From: an uncultured Sutterella sp.
GTDB lineage: Bacteria > Pseudomonadota > Gammaproteobacteria > Burkholderiales > Burkholderiaceae_F
Length of the DNA: 31,496 bases
Assembly (NCBI GenBank): GCA_900546995.1
Contig: URFF01000013.1
Coordinates: 1 to 31,496, forward strand
Reading direction: 5' to 3'
In this document: in pieces, positions 14,610-22,253 of the stretch
Layout: every line of letters begins with the position of its first letter
Numbering within the stretch: position 1 is the first letter of the stretch
Notes under the pieces: generated by a model
Told to the model about the DNA's origin: nothing
Databases searched by the model: none
Seen by the model: only the letters and a program-made list of their open reading frames with translations
Made by a program: the position numbers and the translations under genes

Positions 14610-15864
14610 TGGCGGACGCGAGCACGCATTAGCCTGGCGTTTAGCTCAAGACCCTCGTGTTAGTACAGTTTTTGTGGCCCCCGGCAATGCCGGCACAGCG
14701 CTTACCCCAAAGTTGGAAAATTTAGCCGAGTCCGATCTTAACCGTTTAGCTGATTTTGCTGCCACGCAAAATATTGACTTCACGCTGGTGGGTCCTGAAG
14801 CTCCCTTAGCAGCCGGCATAGTCAATCTTTTCCGGGAAAAAGGTTTACGTATTTTTGGCCCGACTCGTGAAGCGGCTCAACTGGAAAGCTCCAAGGATTT
14901 TGCCAAGGCGTTCATGAAACGTCACGGTGTACCCACAGCTGATTATGAAACCTTTACCGATGCAGAAGCCGCTCATGCTTATATCACACGAAAGGGCGCG
15001 CCGATTGTCATTAAAGCGGATGGATTAGCGGCTGGCAAGGGCGTTATTGTCGCCATGACAGAACAAGAAGCTCATCAAGCCGTCGACGAAATGCTCGAAG
15101 ACAACCGCTTTGGCGCCGCAGGCGCGCGGGTCGTAATTGAAGACTTCCTCGCCGGCGAAGAGGCCAGCTTCATCGTGATGGTTGACGGTGAGCATGTCCT
15201 CCCGATGGCTTCCAGCCAAGACCACAAACGGTTGCTTGATCACGACCAAGGCCCCAACACGGGTGGAATGGGCGCCTACTCCCCTGCTCCCGTTGTCACG
15301 CCGGCTATTCATGAAAAAGTCATGAATGAAATCATTTTACCGACGGTACGTGGCATGGCTGCCGATGGCATTCCCTTTACAGGCTTTTTATATGCAGGCT
15401 TAATGATTGGTAAAGACGCCAATGGCGAAACAACTGTCAAGACGCTCGAATTTAATTGCCGCATGGGAGACCCTGAGACGCAACCCATTATGAGCCGACT
15501 TCAGTCTTCGTTGGCTGATTTATGCCTTGCAGCGATTGACGGAAAATTGGATACCGTTCAAGCGCAATGGGATGACCGCGTCGCTTTAGGTGTTGTGTGC
15601 GCGGCTCGCGGCTATCCGGAAAAGCCCGAAAAAGGTGCTGAAATCACAGCGTTACCCGCCAATAGCGAAACGCTGCACGTTTTCCATGCTGGAACAAAAG
15701 CCGTTGATGGTAAAACCACGGTAAGCGGTGGTCGTGTCCTTTGTGTGGTTGGATTGGGCGAAACGATCCAAGAAGCGGCTCAAACAGCCTATAAAGGCGT
15801 CGAAACCGTTCAATTTGAAGGCATGCAATACCGCCACGATATCGGCTATCGTGCAATGAAGTAA
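14587..15864 (+). CDS. purD: Phosphoribosylamine-glycine ligase (GAR synthetase)
   Basis: Second enzyme of de novo purine synthesis: joins phosphoribosylamine and glycine with ATP to give glycinamide ribonucleotide; cytoplasmic. The 425-residue ATP-grasp protein has the N-terminal VIGSGGREHALAW, the A-loop region IVIKADGLAAGKGVIV, the SFIVMVDGEHVLPM segment, HDQGPNTGGMGAYSPAP, and metal ligands in LEFNCRMGDPETQ. Length is typical. The ATG at 14587 gives the canonical MRVLVIGSGGRE start; a TTG two codons earlier is also in frame. No Shine-Dalgarno is present. purH, its partner in many beta-proteobacteria, is not adjacent. Confidence 0.96.
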   Translation: MRVLVIGSGGREHALAWRLAQDPRVSTVFVAPGNAGTALTPKLENLAESDLNRLADFAATQNIDFTLVGPEAPLAAGIVNLFREKGLRIFGPTREAAQLESSKDFAKAFMKRHGVPTADYETFTDAEAAHAYITRKGAPIVIKADGLAAGKGVIVAMTEQEAHQAVDEMLEDNRFGAAGARVVIEDFLAGEEASFIVMVDGEHVLPMASSQDHKRLLDHDQGPNTGGMGAYSPAPVVTPAIHEKVMNEIILPTVRGMAADGIPFTGFLYAGLMIGKDANGETTVKTLEFNCRMGDPETQPIMSRLQSSLADLCLAAIDGKLDTVQAQWDDRVALGVVCAARGYPEKPEKGAEITALPANSETLHVFHAGTKAVDGKTTVSGGRVLCVVGLGETIQEAAQTAYKGVETVQFEGMQYRHDIGYRAMK

Positions 15865-15874
15865 GTCAAATCAT

Positions 15875-15903
15875 GGGAAATCTGTCTAAAAAGCAGATTT
15901 CCC
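15875..15903 (+). promoter_or_regulatory. Hairpin abutting the nadD start codon
   Basis: The perfect 10-bp stem GGGAAATCTG (15875-15884) / CAGATTTCCC (15894-15903) has a 9-base loop, ends one base before the first nadD ATG (15905), and has no T-run. It would cover the ribosome-binding region, so it could limit or gate nadD translation, or end the purD message. Confidence 0.6.
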
Positions 15904-15904
15904 A

Positions 15905-16525
15905 ATGATCATGCGCATCGGTTTTTTCGGCGGAACATTCAACCCTATCCATCGTGGGCACCTCGTTTTAGCCCACCAAGCCATTGATGCGCTTAACCTT
16001 GATTCCTTACAGTGGATTCCCGCCAATCCCTGGCAAAAAAGCGGTCAAATCATTCTCCCGCCGCATGACCGTGTCGCGATGATCGAAGACGTTATCAGAG
16101 ACGAACCGCGAATGACTGTCAACACATTGGAAGTCAGCTCTGACAAACCTTCCTATTCGATAGAGACTTTACAAACACTAGCCTCGCAATTTCCTCATGA
16201 TGAGCGCTTTTACCTTATCGGCGCAGATCAATGGGAAAATTTTCACACATGGAAAAACTGGGAACAACTTTTTGACTTGGCAACACTCGTGGTTTTTTCT
16301 AGAAGTCAAAAACTACAACAGACTTCACCTCTGGTTTCGCAATTCCTACAAAATAAACACCCCAAAGTCGTGTTTCTTGAAATGCCCCAGTGTCCTGTAT
16401 CCTCCTCCAAACTAAGAAATAAGATCGAAAAAGAAGGGGTAGATTCTGAGTATTGTCGGCAATGGCTAATGCCTTCTACACGAGAATATTTGCGTCGTCT
16501 CGGTAGTTCATATAACCATATTTGA
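15905..16525 (+). CDS. nadD: Nicotinate-nucleotide adenylyltransferase NadD
   Basis: Makes nicotinate adenine dinucleotide from nicotinate mononucleotide and ATP, the shared step of NAD synthesis. The 206-residue product has the nucleotidyltransferase signature GFFGGTFNPIHRGH (about 6-19), the GADQW motif, and PVSSSKLRNKI near 166-176, corresponding to the second ATP-binding motif (ISSTxIR). Two ATGs (15905, 15911) are possible; the second gives MRIGFFGGT. No Shine-Dalgarno is visible. In many beta-proteobacteria nadD is followed directly by rsfS; here a RhtB-type gene lies between. Confidence 0.95.
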   Translation: MIMRIGFFGGTFNPIHRGHLVLAHQAIDALNLDSLQWIPANPWQKSGQIILPPHDRVAMIEDVIRDEPRMTVNTLEVSSDKPSYSIETLQTLASQFPHDERFYLIGADQWENFHTWKNWEQLFDLATLVVFSRSQKLQQTSPLVSQFLQNKHPKVVFLEMPQCPVSSSKLRNKIEKEGVDSEYCRQWLMPSTREYLRRLGSSYNHI

Positions 16526-16572
16526 TTGATTCAATTTAAAATCCTTTCCCCTTCAAATAAGGATTACCGATT

Positions 16573-17196
16573 ATGAGTTCGTTATTCGCTTCGATTGCTT
16601 TAATTCATTTGGTTGCGTTGATGTCTCCGGGACCGGATTTCTTCTTTGTCACACGCACTGCCATGAGCCAGTCCCGCAGTAAGGCCATGTTGGGCGTTTT
16701 AGGCATCACGGGTGGAATTTTTGTTTGGTCGGCTATCTCTATTCTTGGACTGCACATCCTATTTGAAACGATCTCCTGGCTGCAACAATTCATCACCATT
16801 GCCGGTGGCTTGTATTTACTTTGGATGGGAATCGGGTTATTGAAATCCCTTTTTAAACCTCAGAACAACGCACAAGCCTTTGTCGGCAACACAATGGCGG
16901 ATATGCGCTCACCTTTTTTATACGGTTTGCTTACCAATTTGGCCAATCCTAAAGCAGTCATTTACTTTGGCAGTATTTTTTCTACCTTCATCACGCCCGA
17001 TGTCAACGATGCGATGAAATTGGCTCTATTTTGTTTTGTAGTGATTGAGTCATTCCTTTGGTTCGGTTTTGTCGCACTTGTTTTCGGCAGCAACCGTCCG
17101 CGCCAACTCTATCAAAAGTTAGGAAAATGGATCGATGCTATCGCCGGGGCCCTTTTTTCTATCTTTGGTATCGGGTTGATTTGGAGCAACCGTTAA
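16573..17196 (+). CDS. LysE/RhtB-family amino-acid exporter
   Basis: Inner-membrane exporter of 207 residues with about six hydrophobic helices. The N-terminal signature ALMSPGPDFFFVTRTAMSQSR (about 16-36) and the LANPKAVIYFGSIF segment (about 123-136) are characteristic of RhtB proteins, which export homoserine, threonine or other amino acids. The substrate is not predictable. AAGGA lies 9 bases before the ATG. It is inserted between nadD and rsfS. Confidence 0.88.
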   Translation: MSSLFASIALIHLVALMSPGPDFFFVTRTAMSQSRSKAMLGVLGITGGIFVWSAISILGLHILFETISWLQQFITIAGGLYLLWMGIGLLKSLFKPQNNAQAFVGNTMADMRSPFLYGLLTNLANPKAVIYFGSIFSTFITPDVNDAMKLALFCFVVIESFLWFGFVALVFGSNRPRQLYQKLGKWIDAIAGALFSIFGIGLIWSNR

Positions 17197-17305
17197 GTAG
17201 TGCTCCAAGCCTTCTCATCGGAAGCTCGAAGAAGTTCTGCTAAAATGCTGGCAATCAAAGAAAATCAAATTGTTAACCGAACTTTCAAGGTAGAGATTCA
17301 CCAAT

Positions 17306-17746
17306 ATGGATATTCGTAAACTGCAACGCGTGATTGTTGACGCACTCGAAGATGTGAAGGCTCAGGACATTGTGGTCTATAACACCAAACATCTCACCAG
17401 TGAATTTGAACGCGTTATCATCGCAAGCGGTTCATCAAACCGACAAACACGTGCTTTGGGCTATAACGTCAGCAGCGAAGTCAAACAGGCTGGTGGCGAA
17501 GTTTTAGGACTGGAAGGTACTGATACCGGTGAATGGGTCTTGGTCGATTGTGGCGCGGCCATTGTTCACATTCTTCAACCGGCGATGCGTGAATACTATA
17601 ACCTCGAGGAAGTCTGGGGTGGTAAGCGCGTCAATATCAAGTTAAGTGGCGACAAAAAATCCGAAGAAGTTTCATCGGAAGAAAAGCCGGTGACTCACCG
17701 CCCCCGTGCAGTCCGCGGAAAAACAATCCGCATTGTTGAAGATTAA
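17306..17746 (+). CDS. rsfS: Ribosome silencing factor RsfS
   Basis: Binds ribosomal protein uL14 and blocks joining of the ribosomal subunits when nutrients are scarce. The 146-residue product carries the RsfS core: ALEDVKAQDIVVYN (about 13-26), IASGSSNRQTRAL, and GEWVLVDCGAAIVHILQPAMREYYNLEEVWG (about 72-102). A charged tail of about 40 residues (lysine/glutamate-rich, then basic) extends beyond the E. coli protein (105 residues). AAGGTAGAG lies about 10 bases upstream. A terminator separates it from rlmH, its usual partner. Confidence 0.93.
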   Translation: MDIRKLQRVIVDALEDVKAQDIVVYNTKHLTSEFERVIIASGSSNRQTRALGYNVSSEVKQAGGEVLGLEGTDTGEWVLVDCGAAIVHILQPAMREYYNLEEVWGGKRVNIKLSGDKKSEEVSSEEKPVTHRPRAVRGKTIRIVED

Positions 17747-17766
17747 TCAATTCTGTTCTTTATTTT

Positions 17767-17800
17767 AAAAGTGCAGGCATTAAGCCTGCGCTTTTCTTTA
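17767..17800 (+). terminator. Terminator-like hairpin between rsfS and rlmH
   Basis: The stem GTGCAGGC (17771-17778) / GCCTGCGC (17784-17791) has one mismatch, is preceded by A4, and is followed by TTTTCTTTATT. It reaches to 2-3 bases before the rlmH ATG. Confidence 0.8.
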
Positions 17801-17802
17801 TT

Positions 17803-18270
17803 ATGAAAATTACCGTTGTGGCGGTTGGATTGCGCCAACCAGCTTGGGCCGATACTGCGATCGACGATTATCTTGGACGCTTTCCCAAGGATTGGAACGT
17901 GACCGTTAAAGCCGTTAAGCCGGAATTGCGTGCCGGTCAGAGCACTTCAAAGATTATGCAATTGGAAGCCGAACGCATTCGCGCGGCCATTCCAGAACAT
18001 AGTCTGGTCGTGGCGATGGACGAGCACGGCAAAGACTTAACAACGATGGACTTTTCCAAAAAGATTCGACAATGGCGCGATAGCGGTGAATCCGTTGCCT
18101 TTATCATTGGCGGCGCCGACGGGCTGGATCCTGAAATCAAAGCAAAAGCTCACATGCTCATGCGTTTGTCATCAATGACATTGCCGCACGCCATGGCACG
18201 TGTATTGCTCGTTGAACAAATCTATCGAGCCTTCAGTATCCTTACAAATCACCCATATCACAGAGCCTAA
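17803..18270 (+). CDS. rlmH: 23S rRNA pseudouridine-1915 N3-methyltransferase RlmH
   Basis: SPOUT-class methyltransferase that modifies pseudouridine 1915 in helix 69 of 23S rRNA on assembled ribosomes. The 155-residue length equals that of E. coli RlmH. Diagnostic segments are MDEHGKDLTT, VAFIIGGADGLDPE (about 98-111, SAM-binding knot) and the C-terminal LPHAMARVLLVEQIYRAFSILTNHPYHR. No Shine-Dalgarno is present, because the preceding hairpin abuts the start. maf begins one base after the stop. Confidence 0.96.
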   Translation: MKITVVAVGLRQPAWADTAIDDYLGRFPKDWNVTVKAVKPELRAGQSTSKIMQLEAERIRAAIPEHSLVVAMDEHGKDLTTMDFSKKIRQWRDSGESVAFIIGGADGLDPEIKAKAHMLMRLSSMTLPHAMARVLLVEQIYRAFSILTNHPYHRA

Positions 18271-18271
18271 A

Positions 18272-18892
18272 ATGTTTGAATTGTATCTAGCTTCCAAAAG
18301 CCCGCGACGCAAACAAATTCTGGAACAGTTGGGCTACCGCCCCATTGTGTTGGCAACGAATGATCACACATTGAGAAATTTTGTCGGTGATGAAGTTCAA
18401 TTGGAAAACGAGTCACCCGAGGATTACGTGCTTCGCGTCTCAAAAGAAAAGGCGTTGATTGCGCTAGGCAAAATCCAAGATCGCGGTCTCGAGCCCTTAC
18501 CGGTCCTTGCTGCGGATACAACGGTCATTGCCGATGGGCTGATCTTAGGCAAACCCGATGACCAAGCTCAGGCCTGTGATTTCTTACGCCGAATGTCTGG
18601 GAAACGCCATGAAGTTCGCACTGCGGTTTGGGTAGGCACGGATGAAAACAATCTCCGTTCTGCGGTCAGTGTCTCTTACGTCTGGTTTAAGCCTTTAACA
18701 GAAGAAGAAATTCAAACTTATGTCCGCTTGGCTGAACCCTACGACAAAGCTGGCGGTTATGCAATTCAGGGCTTAGCCGGTGCGTTTATCGAGCGAATTG
18801 AAGGCTCATACACCGGCATCATGGGACTGCCCGTTTTTGAAACTGTCGCTCTTTTAAAACAATTCGGGATTAACCTATTCAAAAATCAGTAG
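18272..18892 (+). CDS. maf: Maf-family nucleoside triphosphate pyrophosphatase (YhdE-like)
   Basis: Hydrolyses dTTP/UTP or modified nucleotides to monophosphates, a house-cleaning role. The 206-residue product has the N-terminal LASKSPRRKQIL (about 6-17), the catalytic ADTTVI segment, and AGGYAIQGLAGAFIERIEGSYTGIMGLP (about 169-196). The ATG at 18272, one base after the rlmH stop, is chosen; an upstream in-frame start at 18200 lies inside rlmH. The RNase G gene (rng), which often follows maf in related genomes, is absent here. Confidence 0.92.
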   Translation: MFELYLASKSPRRKQILEQLGYRPIVLATNDHTLRNFVGDEVQLENESPEDYVLRVSKEKALIALGKIQDRGLEPLPVLAADTTVIADGLILGKPDDQAQACDFLRRMSGKRHEVRTAVWVGTDENNLRSAVSVSYVWFKPLTEEEIQTYVRLAEPYDKAGGYAIQGLAGAFIERIEGSYTGIMGLPVFETVALLKQFGINLFKNQ

Positions 18893-18964
18893 GTTATTCG
18901 AATATCCCTGCCCGAAGCCTTTCGCTATTGGGTTAAAATGGATAAATCAACTTGAGGATTTTGT

Positions 18965-19597
18965 ATGCTAGAACAAAAAGCCGGTCGCCTGTTTCTGGTA
19001 ACGGCACCATCCGGTGCCGGCAAGTCGTCTTTGGTCGCTGCCTTATTGAAAGCCGATCCGACGGTGCATTTGTCGATTTCCCACACGACTCGTGCCCCTC
19101 GTCCAGGCGAGGTTGATGGACGTGAATACCACTTTGTGACGGTCGAAACATTTGAAGCGATGAAAGAGGACAACGCCTTTTTGGAATGGGCCTATGTTCA
19201 TGGCAACTACTATGGAACGTCCAAAAAGTGGATTGAGTCAGAACTGTCCGTCGGTCACGATGTTCTTTTGGAAATTGACTGGCAAGGCGCTCTGCAAGTC
19301 AAGCGTCTGTTTCCGGACGTAGTGGGCGTCTTTATTTTGCCGCCTTCAGTGGAAGCATTGCGTGAACGTCTTAATAAACGGGCCACGGATGCGCCTGAAG
19401 TCATTGCTCGGCGTTTGGCGGGTGCCGGAGCGGAAATGGTTCATGCCGGACAATTTGACTACGTTATAATTAACGACGATTTTGAACGGGCAAAGGAGGA
19501 TTTAATCGCCATTGTCCGCGCTTCTCGTTTAAGTTTCAAAACTCAAGCTGTTCGAGAACGAGAAACTTTTAAACACCTTGGCATTCCGCTTCTTTAG
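18965..19597 (+). CDS. gmk: Guanylate kinase
   Basis: Phosphorylates GMP to GDP with ATP. The 210-residue protein has the P-loop VTAPSGAGKSSLV (about 12-24), the GMP-binding SHTTRAPRPGEVDGREYHFV (about 39-58), FLEWAYVHGNYYGT, and EIDWQGALQVK. GAGGA lies about 8 bases upstream. It heads a gmk-rpoZ-spoT group, the order usual in proteobacteria; the three products link guanine nucleotides, RNA polymerase and the ppGpp alarm system. Confidence 0.96.
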   Translation: MLEQKAGRLFLVTAPSGAGKSSLVAALLKADPTVHLSISHTTRAPRPGEVDGREYHFVTVETFEAMKEDNAFLEWAYVHGNYYGTSKKWIESELSVGHDVLLEIDWQGALQVKRLFPDVVGVFILPPSVEALRERLNKRATDAPEVIARRLAGAGAEMVHAGQFDYVIINDDFERAKEDLIAIVRASRLSFKTQAVRERETFKHLGIPLL

Positions 19598-19633
19598 TCG
19601 GTTTGTTTAACTTACATGGAAAAATAAAAACTT

Positions 19634-19837
19634 ATGGCTCGTGTTACTGTTGAAGATTGCCTGAAAAAGGTTCCTAATCGTTTTGAATTGGTTTTAGCTG
19701 CCGCGCAACGCGCACGCCAACTGTCCTCCGGTTCGGTTGCTCGCGTGGATGCGAAAGATAAACCGACGGTTGTCGCTTTGCGTGAAATTGCCGCTGGCGT
19801 CACCACCAAGGAAGAAATGTTTAAACGCATTTCCTAA
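19634..19837 (+). CDS. rpoZ: DNA-directed RNA polymerase omega subunit
   Basis: Small RNA polymerase subunit (67 residues) that assists beta' folding and, with it, forms a ppGpp-binding site. The N-terminal MARVTVEDCLKKVPNRFELVLAAAQRARQL pattern and the LREIAAG motif (about 52-58) are diagnostic. The length is shorter than in E. coli (91) but normal for beta-proteobacteria. A terminator follows before spoT. Confidence 0.96.
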   Translation: MARVTVEDCLKKVPNRFELVLAAAQRARQLSSGSVARVDAKDKPTVVALREIAAGVTTKEEMFKRIS

Positions 19838-19842
19838 TAATA

Positions 19843-19890
19843 AAAAAAGCGAGGTTTGGGTTGATAAGTCCGACTTCGCTTTTTTGTTTT
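19843..19890 (+). terminator. Intrinsic terminator after rpoZ
   Basis: AAAAAAGCGA (19843-19852) pairs with TCGCTTTTTT (19876-19885) around a loop of about 23 bases and ends in a T-rich run. It may reduce expression of spoT relative to rpoZ. Confidence 0.7.
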
Positions 19891-19906
19891 CTGATTGTGA
19901 GGCAAT

Positions 19907-22189
19907 ATGGTTCCGAAATTTTTACAAACGGGTTCTAGCGACATCCTCGCCTCAATTCGTCACCAGGTTCTTTCCCAAAACAACAATGCCACTAAAAAGC
20001 CACCCGTCAACCCGGAGGCTCCTGATGACGCAACCGAATTGCCTCTTGTGACGCCCCCCAAAAAAGCGGTCATCGCCACAGCCGCCTCACTCATTGAAAA
20101 GTGCGAAACCTATATGAGTCGTGCGGATGTTGAGCGGATTAAAGCCGCCTATCGTTACGCAGATGATGCGCATTTGGGACAATTCCGAAAATCCGGAGAA
20201 CCTTACATCACCCATCCAATTGCTGTTGCGAGTATTCTTGCCGAGTGGCATTTGGACTGCGCGGCAATTCAAGCCGGTCTTATGCACGACGTGCTTGAAG
20301 ATACTGGGCACTCAAAAAATGAACTCGCCAAGCTTTTCGGTATCACAACGGCAGAAATCGTTGATGGCGTCTCCAAATTAGACAAGCTTAAATTTTCCTC
20401 TAACGAAATCGCTCAGGCCGAAAGCTTTAAAAAGATGCTTCTTGCGATGAGTAAAGACGTCCGCGTCATACTCGTCAAGCTTGCTGACCGCCTGCACAAT
20501 ATGCGCACACTCGGTGTGATGCGCCCGGAAAAGCGTCGTCGCATTGCCAAAGAAACATTGGACATCTACGTTCCAATGGCGCACCACTTGGGCATCAACC
20601 ACTGTTTCCGAGAACTGCAGGAACTTTGCCTGGAAAATTATCATCCACGTCGTTACGCCGTTCTTTATAAAGAACTCATCGCTGCACGCCAAAACCGTAA
20701 ACCCGCCCTTGAAAAAATTCTCAAAGACCCCAAGGACATGTTTGTGCGAGCCAATATCAAGGGACGTGTTTTGGGACGCGAAAAAACGTGCTACGGTATC
20801 TATTCGCAGATGCGAATCAAAAAAGTGTCCTTTGCGGAAGTCTTTGATCTTTACGGGTTCCGTGTGATTGTTTCCACTCGTGAGGACTGTTATCGCACAT
20901 TGGGCGCTTTGCATCAAATGTATAAACCGGTGCAGGGGCGCTTCAAAGACTTCATCGCGATCCCAAAGAGCAATGGCTACCAGAGCCTACATACGACCGT
21001 TATCGGACCGGCGGGAACTCCTGTGGAGTTTCAAATTCGCACCGAACAGATGAATGACATTGCCGAGCAAGGCATTTTGACCCACTGGCTCAATCGCGGC
21101 AGTGAGTCGGAAATTCAAACGCTTACCCATGCTTGGCTACAATCTCTACTTGACTTGCAGCAAAAGTCTTCGAGCACCAGTGAATTTTACGAAAACATCA
21201 AGGCCGACCTATTCCCGGATCGGATTTATGTCTTCACACCGAAAGGCAAGATTATCTCCTTGCCGCAAGACTCGACACCGGTCGACTTCGCCTACCAAAT
21301 TCACTCCGATGTAGGTAACCACGTTTCTTCCTGCCGCATCAATAGCCAAACGCGCTCAATCGATACCCGCTTGCAAAACGGGGATATGGTAGAGATCGTC
21401 ACTGGCATGACCGCCCACCCCAATCCTCAATGGTTGGATTTTGTTCGAAGTGGTAAGGCTCGAGCGGAAATTCGTCAGTATCTTCGCTCACTTGATTTTG
21501 ATGAAGCCGTCAAGATCGGTCGTCAATTGCTCGAACGCGAAGCGCCCCACGCCCACTTACAGTGGGACAACATTCCAGATCACATTTGGAATACTGTCAT
21601 GGAAGAGTTCGGAGTGGACTCACGCGCTTCGCTTTACGAAAGTGTGGGCTCCGGCAAGGCGAGCTTTGTAGTGGTCCTTCACCGCATACAAACGCTCATG
21701 GAACAAGCCAAAGAACCACTCAAGCAAGAGCAGCATGCCATTGAGGTCATTGTTGACGGACAAGTGCAAACCGCGCAATTGGCTCGCTGTTGTCACCCCG
21801 TTTTAGGCGATGCGATCTGCGTATTTGAGCGCGCAGGACACGGTCTGACCGTTCACCGAGCAAGCTGTATGCATGCCCAACACGCCAAAACCAATAATGC
21901 GGACCGTTGGGAAGAGGCTTCTTGGGGAGACAACGCCAACCAACACTTTATTGCGCCGATTGACCTTAAAGTGAGCGACGTGAGAATGAGCATTACCAAT
22001 GCGACTCAAACTGTCGCACAGGAAGGCGCCTCCATTGTTGGCTTGAATATTCCGGACGATCAAAATGATCCGCAACTGCAATTACTGGTTCAGGTGGACA
22101 ATCGCATTCAACTGATGCGAGTCATGCGGGCACTCAAACAAATTCCCAACGTGACGGATGTCCGTCGCAAATTTGAATCATCGTTTTAA
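19907..22189 (+). CDS. spoT: Bifunctional (p)ppGpp synthetase/hydrolase (SpoT/Rel type)
   Basis: Controls the stringent response by making and degrading (p)ppGpp. Domains in the 760-residue protein: an N-terminal extension of about 60 residues not found in E. coli SpoT; the HD hydrolase (about 65-260) with ITHP (H103) and HDVLED (H127, D128, E131, D132); the synthetase (about 285-395) with RFKD (345-348), the motif of bifunctional enzymes in contrast to EFDD of RelA, and SNGYQSLHTTVIGP; the TGS domain (about 437-500); and a C-terminal ACT domain (about 685-760). Both active sites look intact. GTGAGG lies about 4 bases before the ATG. Confidence 0.94.
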   Translation: MVPKFLQTGSSDILASIRHQVLSQNNNATKKPPVNPEAPDDATELPLVTPPKKAVIATAASLIEKCETYMSRADVERIKAAYRYADDAHLGQFRKSGEPYITHPIAVASILAEWHLDCAAIQAGLMHDVLEDTGHSKNELAKLFGITTAEIVDGVSKLDKLKFSSNEIAQAESFKKMLLAMSKDVRVILVKLADRLHNMRTLGVMRPEKRRRIAKETLDIYVPMAHHLGINHCFRELQELCLENYHPRRYAVLYKELIAARQNRKPALEKILKDPKDMFVRANIKGRVLGREKTCYGIYSQMRIKKVSFAEVFDLYGFRVIVSTREDCYRTLGALHQMYKPVQGRFKDFIAIPKSNGYQSLHTTVIGPAGTPVEFQIRTEQMNDIAEQGILTHWLNRGSESEIQTLTHAWLQSLLDLQQKSSSTSEFYENIKADLFPDRIYVFTPKGKIISLPQDSTPVDFAYQIHSDVGNHVSSCRINSQTRSIDTRLQNGDMVEIVTGMTAHPNPQWLDFVRSGKARAEIRQYLRSLDFDEAVKIGRQLLEREAPHAHLQWDNIPDHIWNTVMEEFGVDSRASLYESVGSGKASFVVVLHRIQTLMEQAKEPLKQEQHAIEVIVDGQVQTAQLARCCHPVLGDAICVFERAGHGLTVHRASCMHAQHAKTNNADRWEEASWGDNANQHFIAPIDLKVSDVRMSITNATQTVAQEGASIVGLNIPDDQNDPQLQLLVQVDNRIQLMRVMRALKQIPNVTDVRRKFESSF

Positions 22190-22205
22190 AATCGAATATT
22201 GATCC

Positions 22206-22230
22206 TGCAAGCTCCTACCTGGAGCTTGCA
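22206..22230 (+). terminator. Hairpin after spoT
   Basis: The perfect 10-bp stem TGCAAGCTCC (22206-22215) / GGAGCTTGCA (22221-22230) has loop TACCT. The downstream run is ACTCCCTTTC, not T-rich, so termination may be partial. Confidence 0.6.
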
Positions 22231-22253
22231 CTCCCTTTCTGAAAGGACTGTCT

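Noticed and set aside
18200..18271. Upstream start of maf inside rlmH
   Set aside because: The Maf family begins at the LASKSPRR region; the ATG at 18272 fits exactly.
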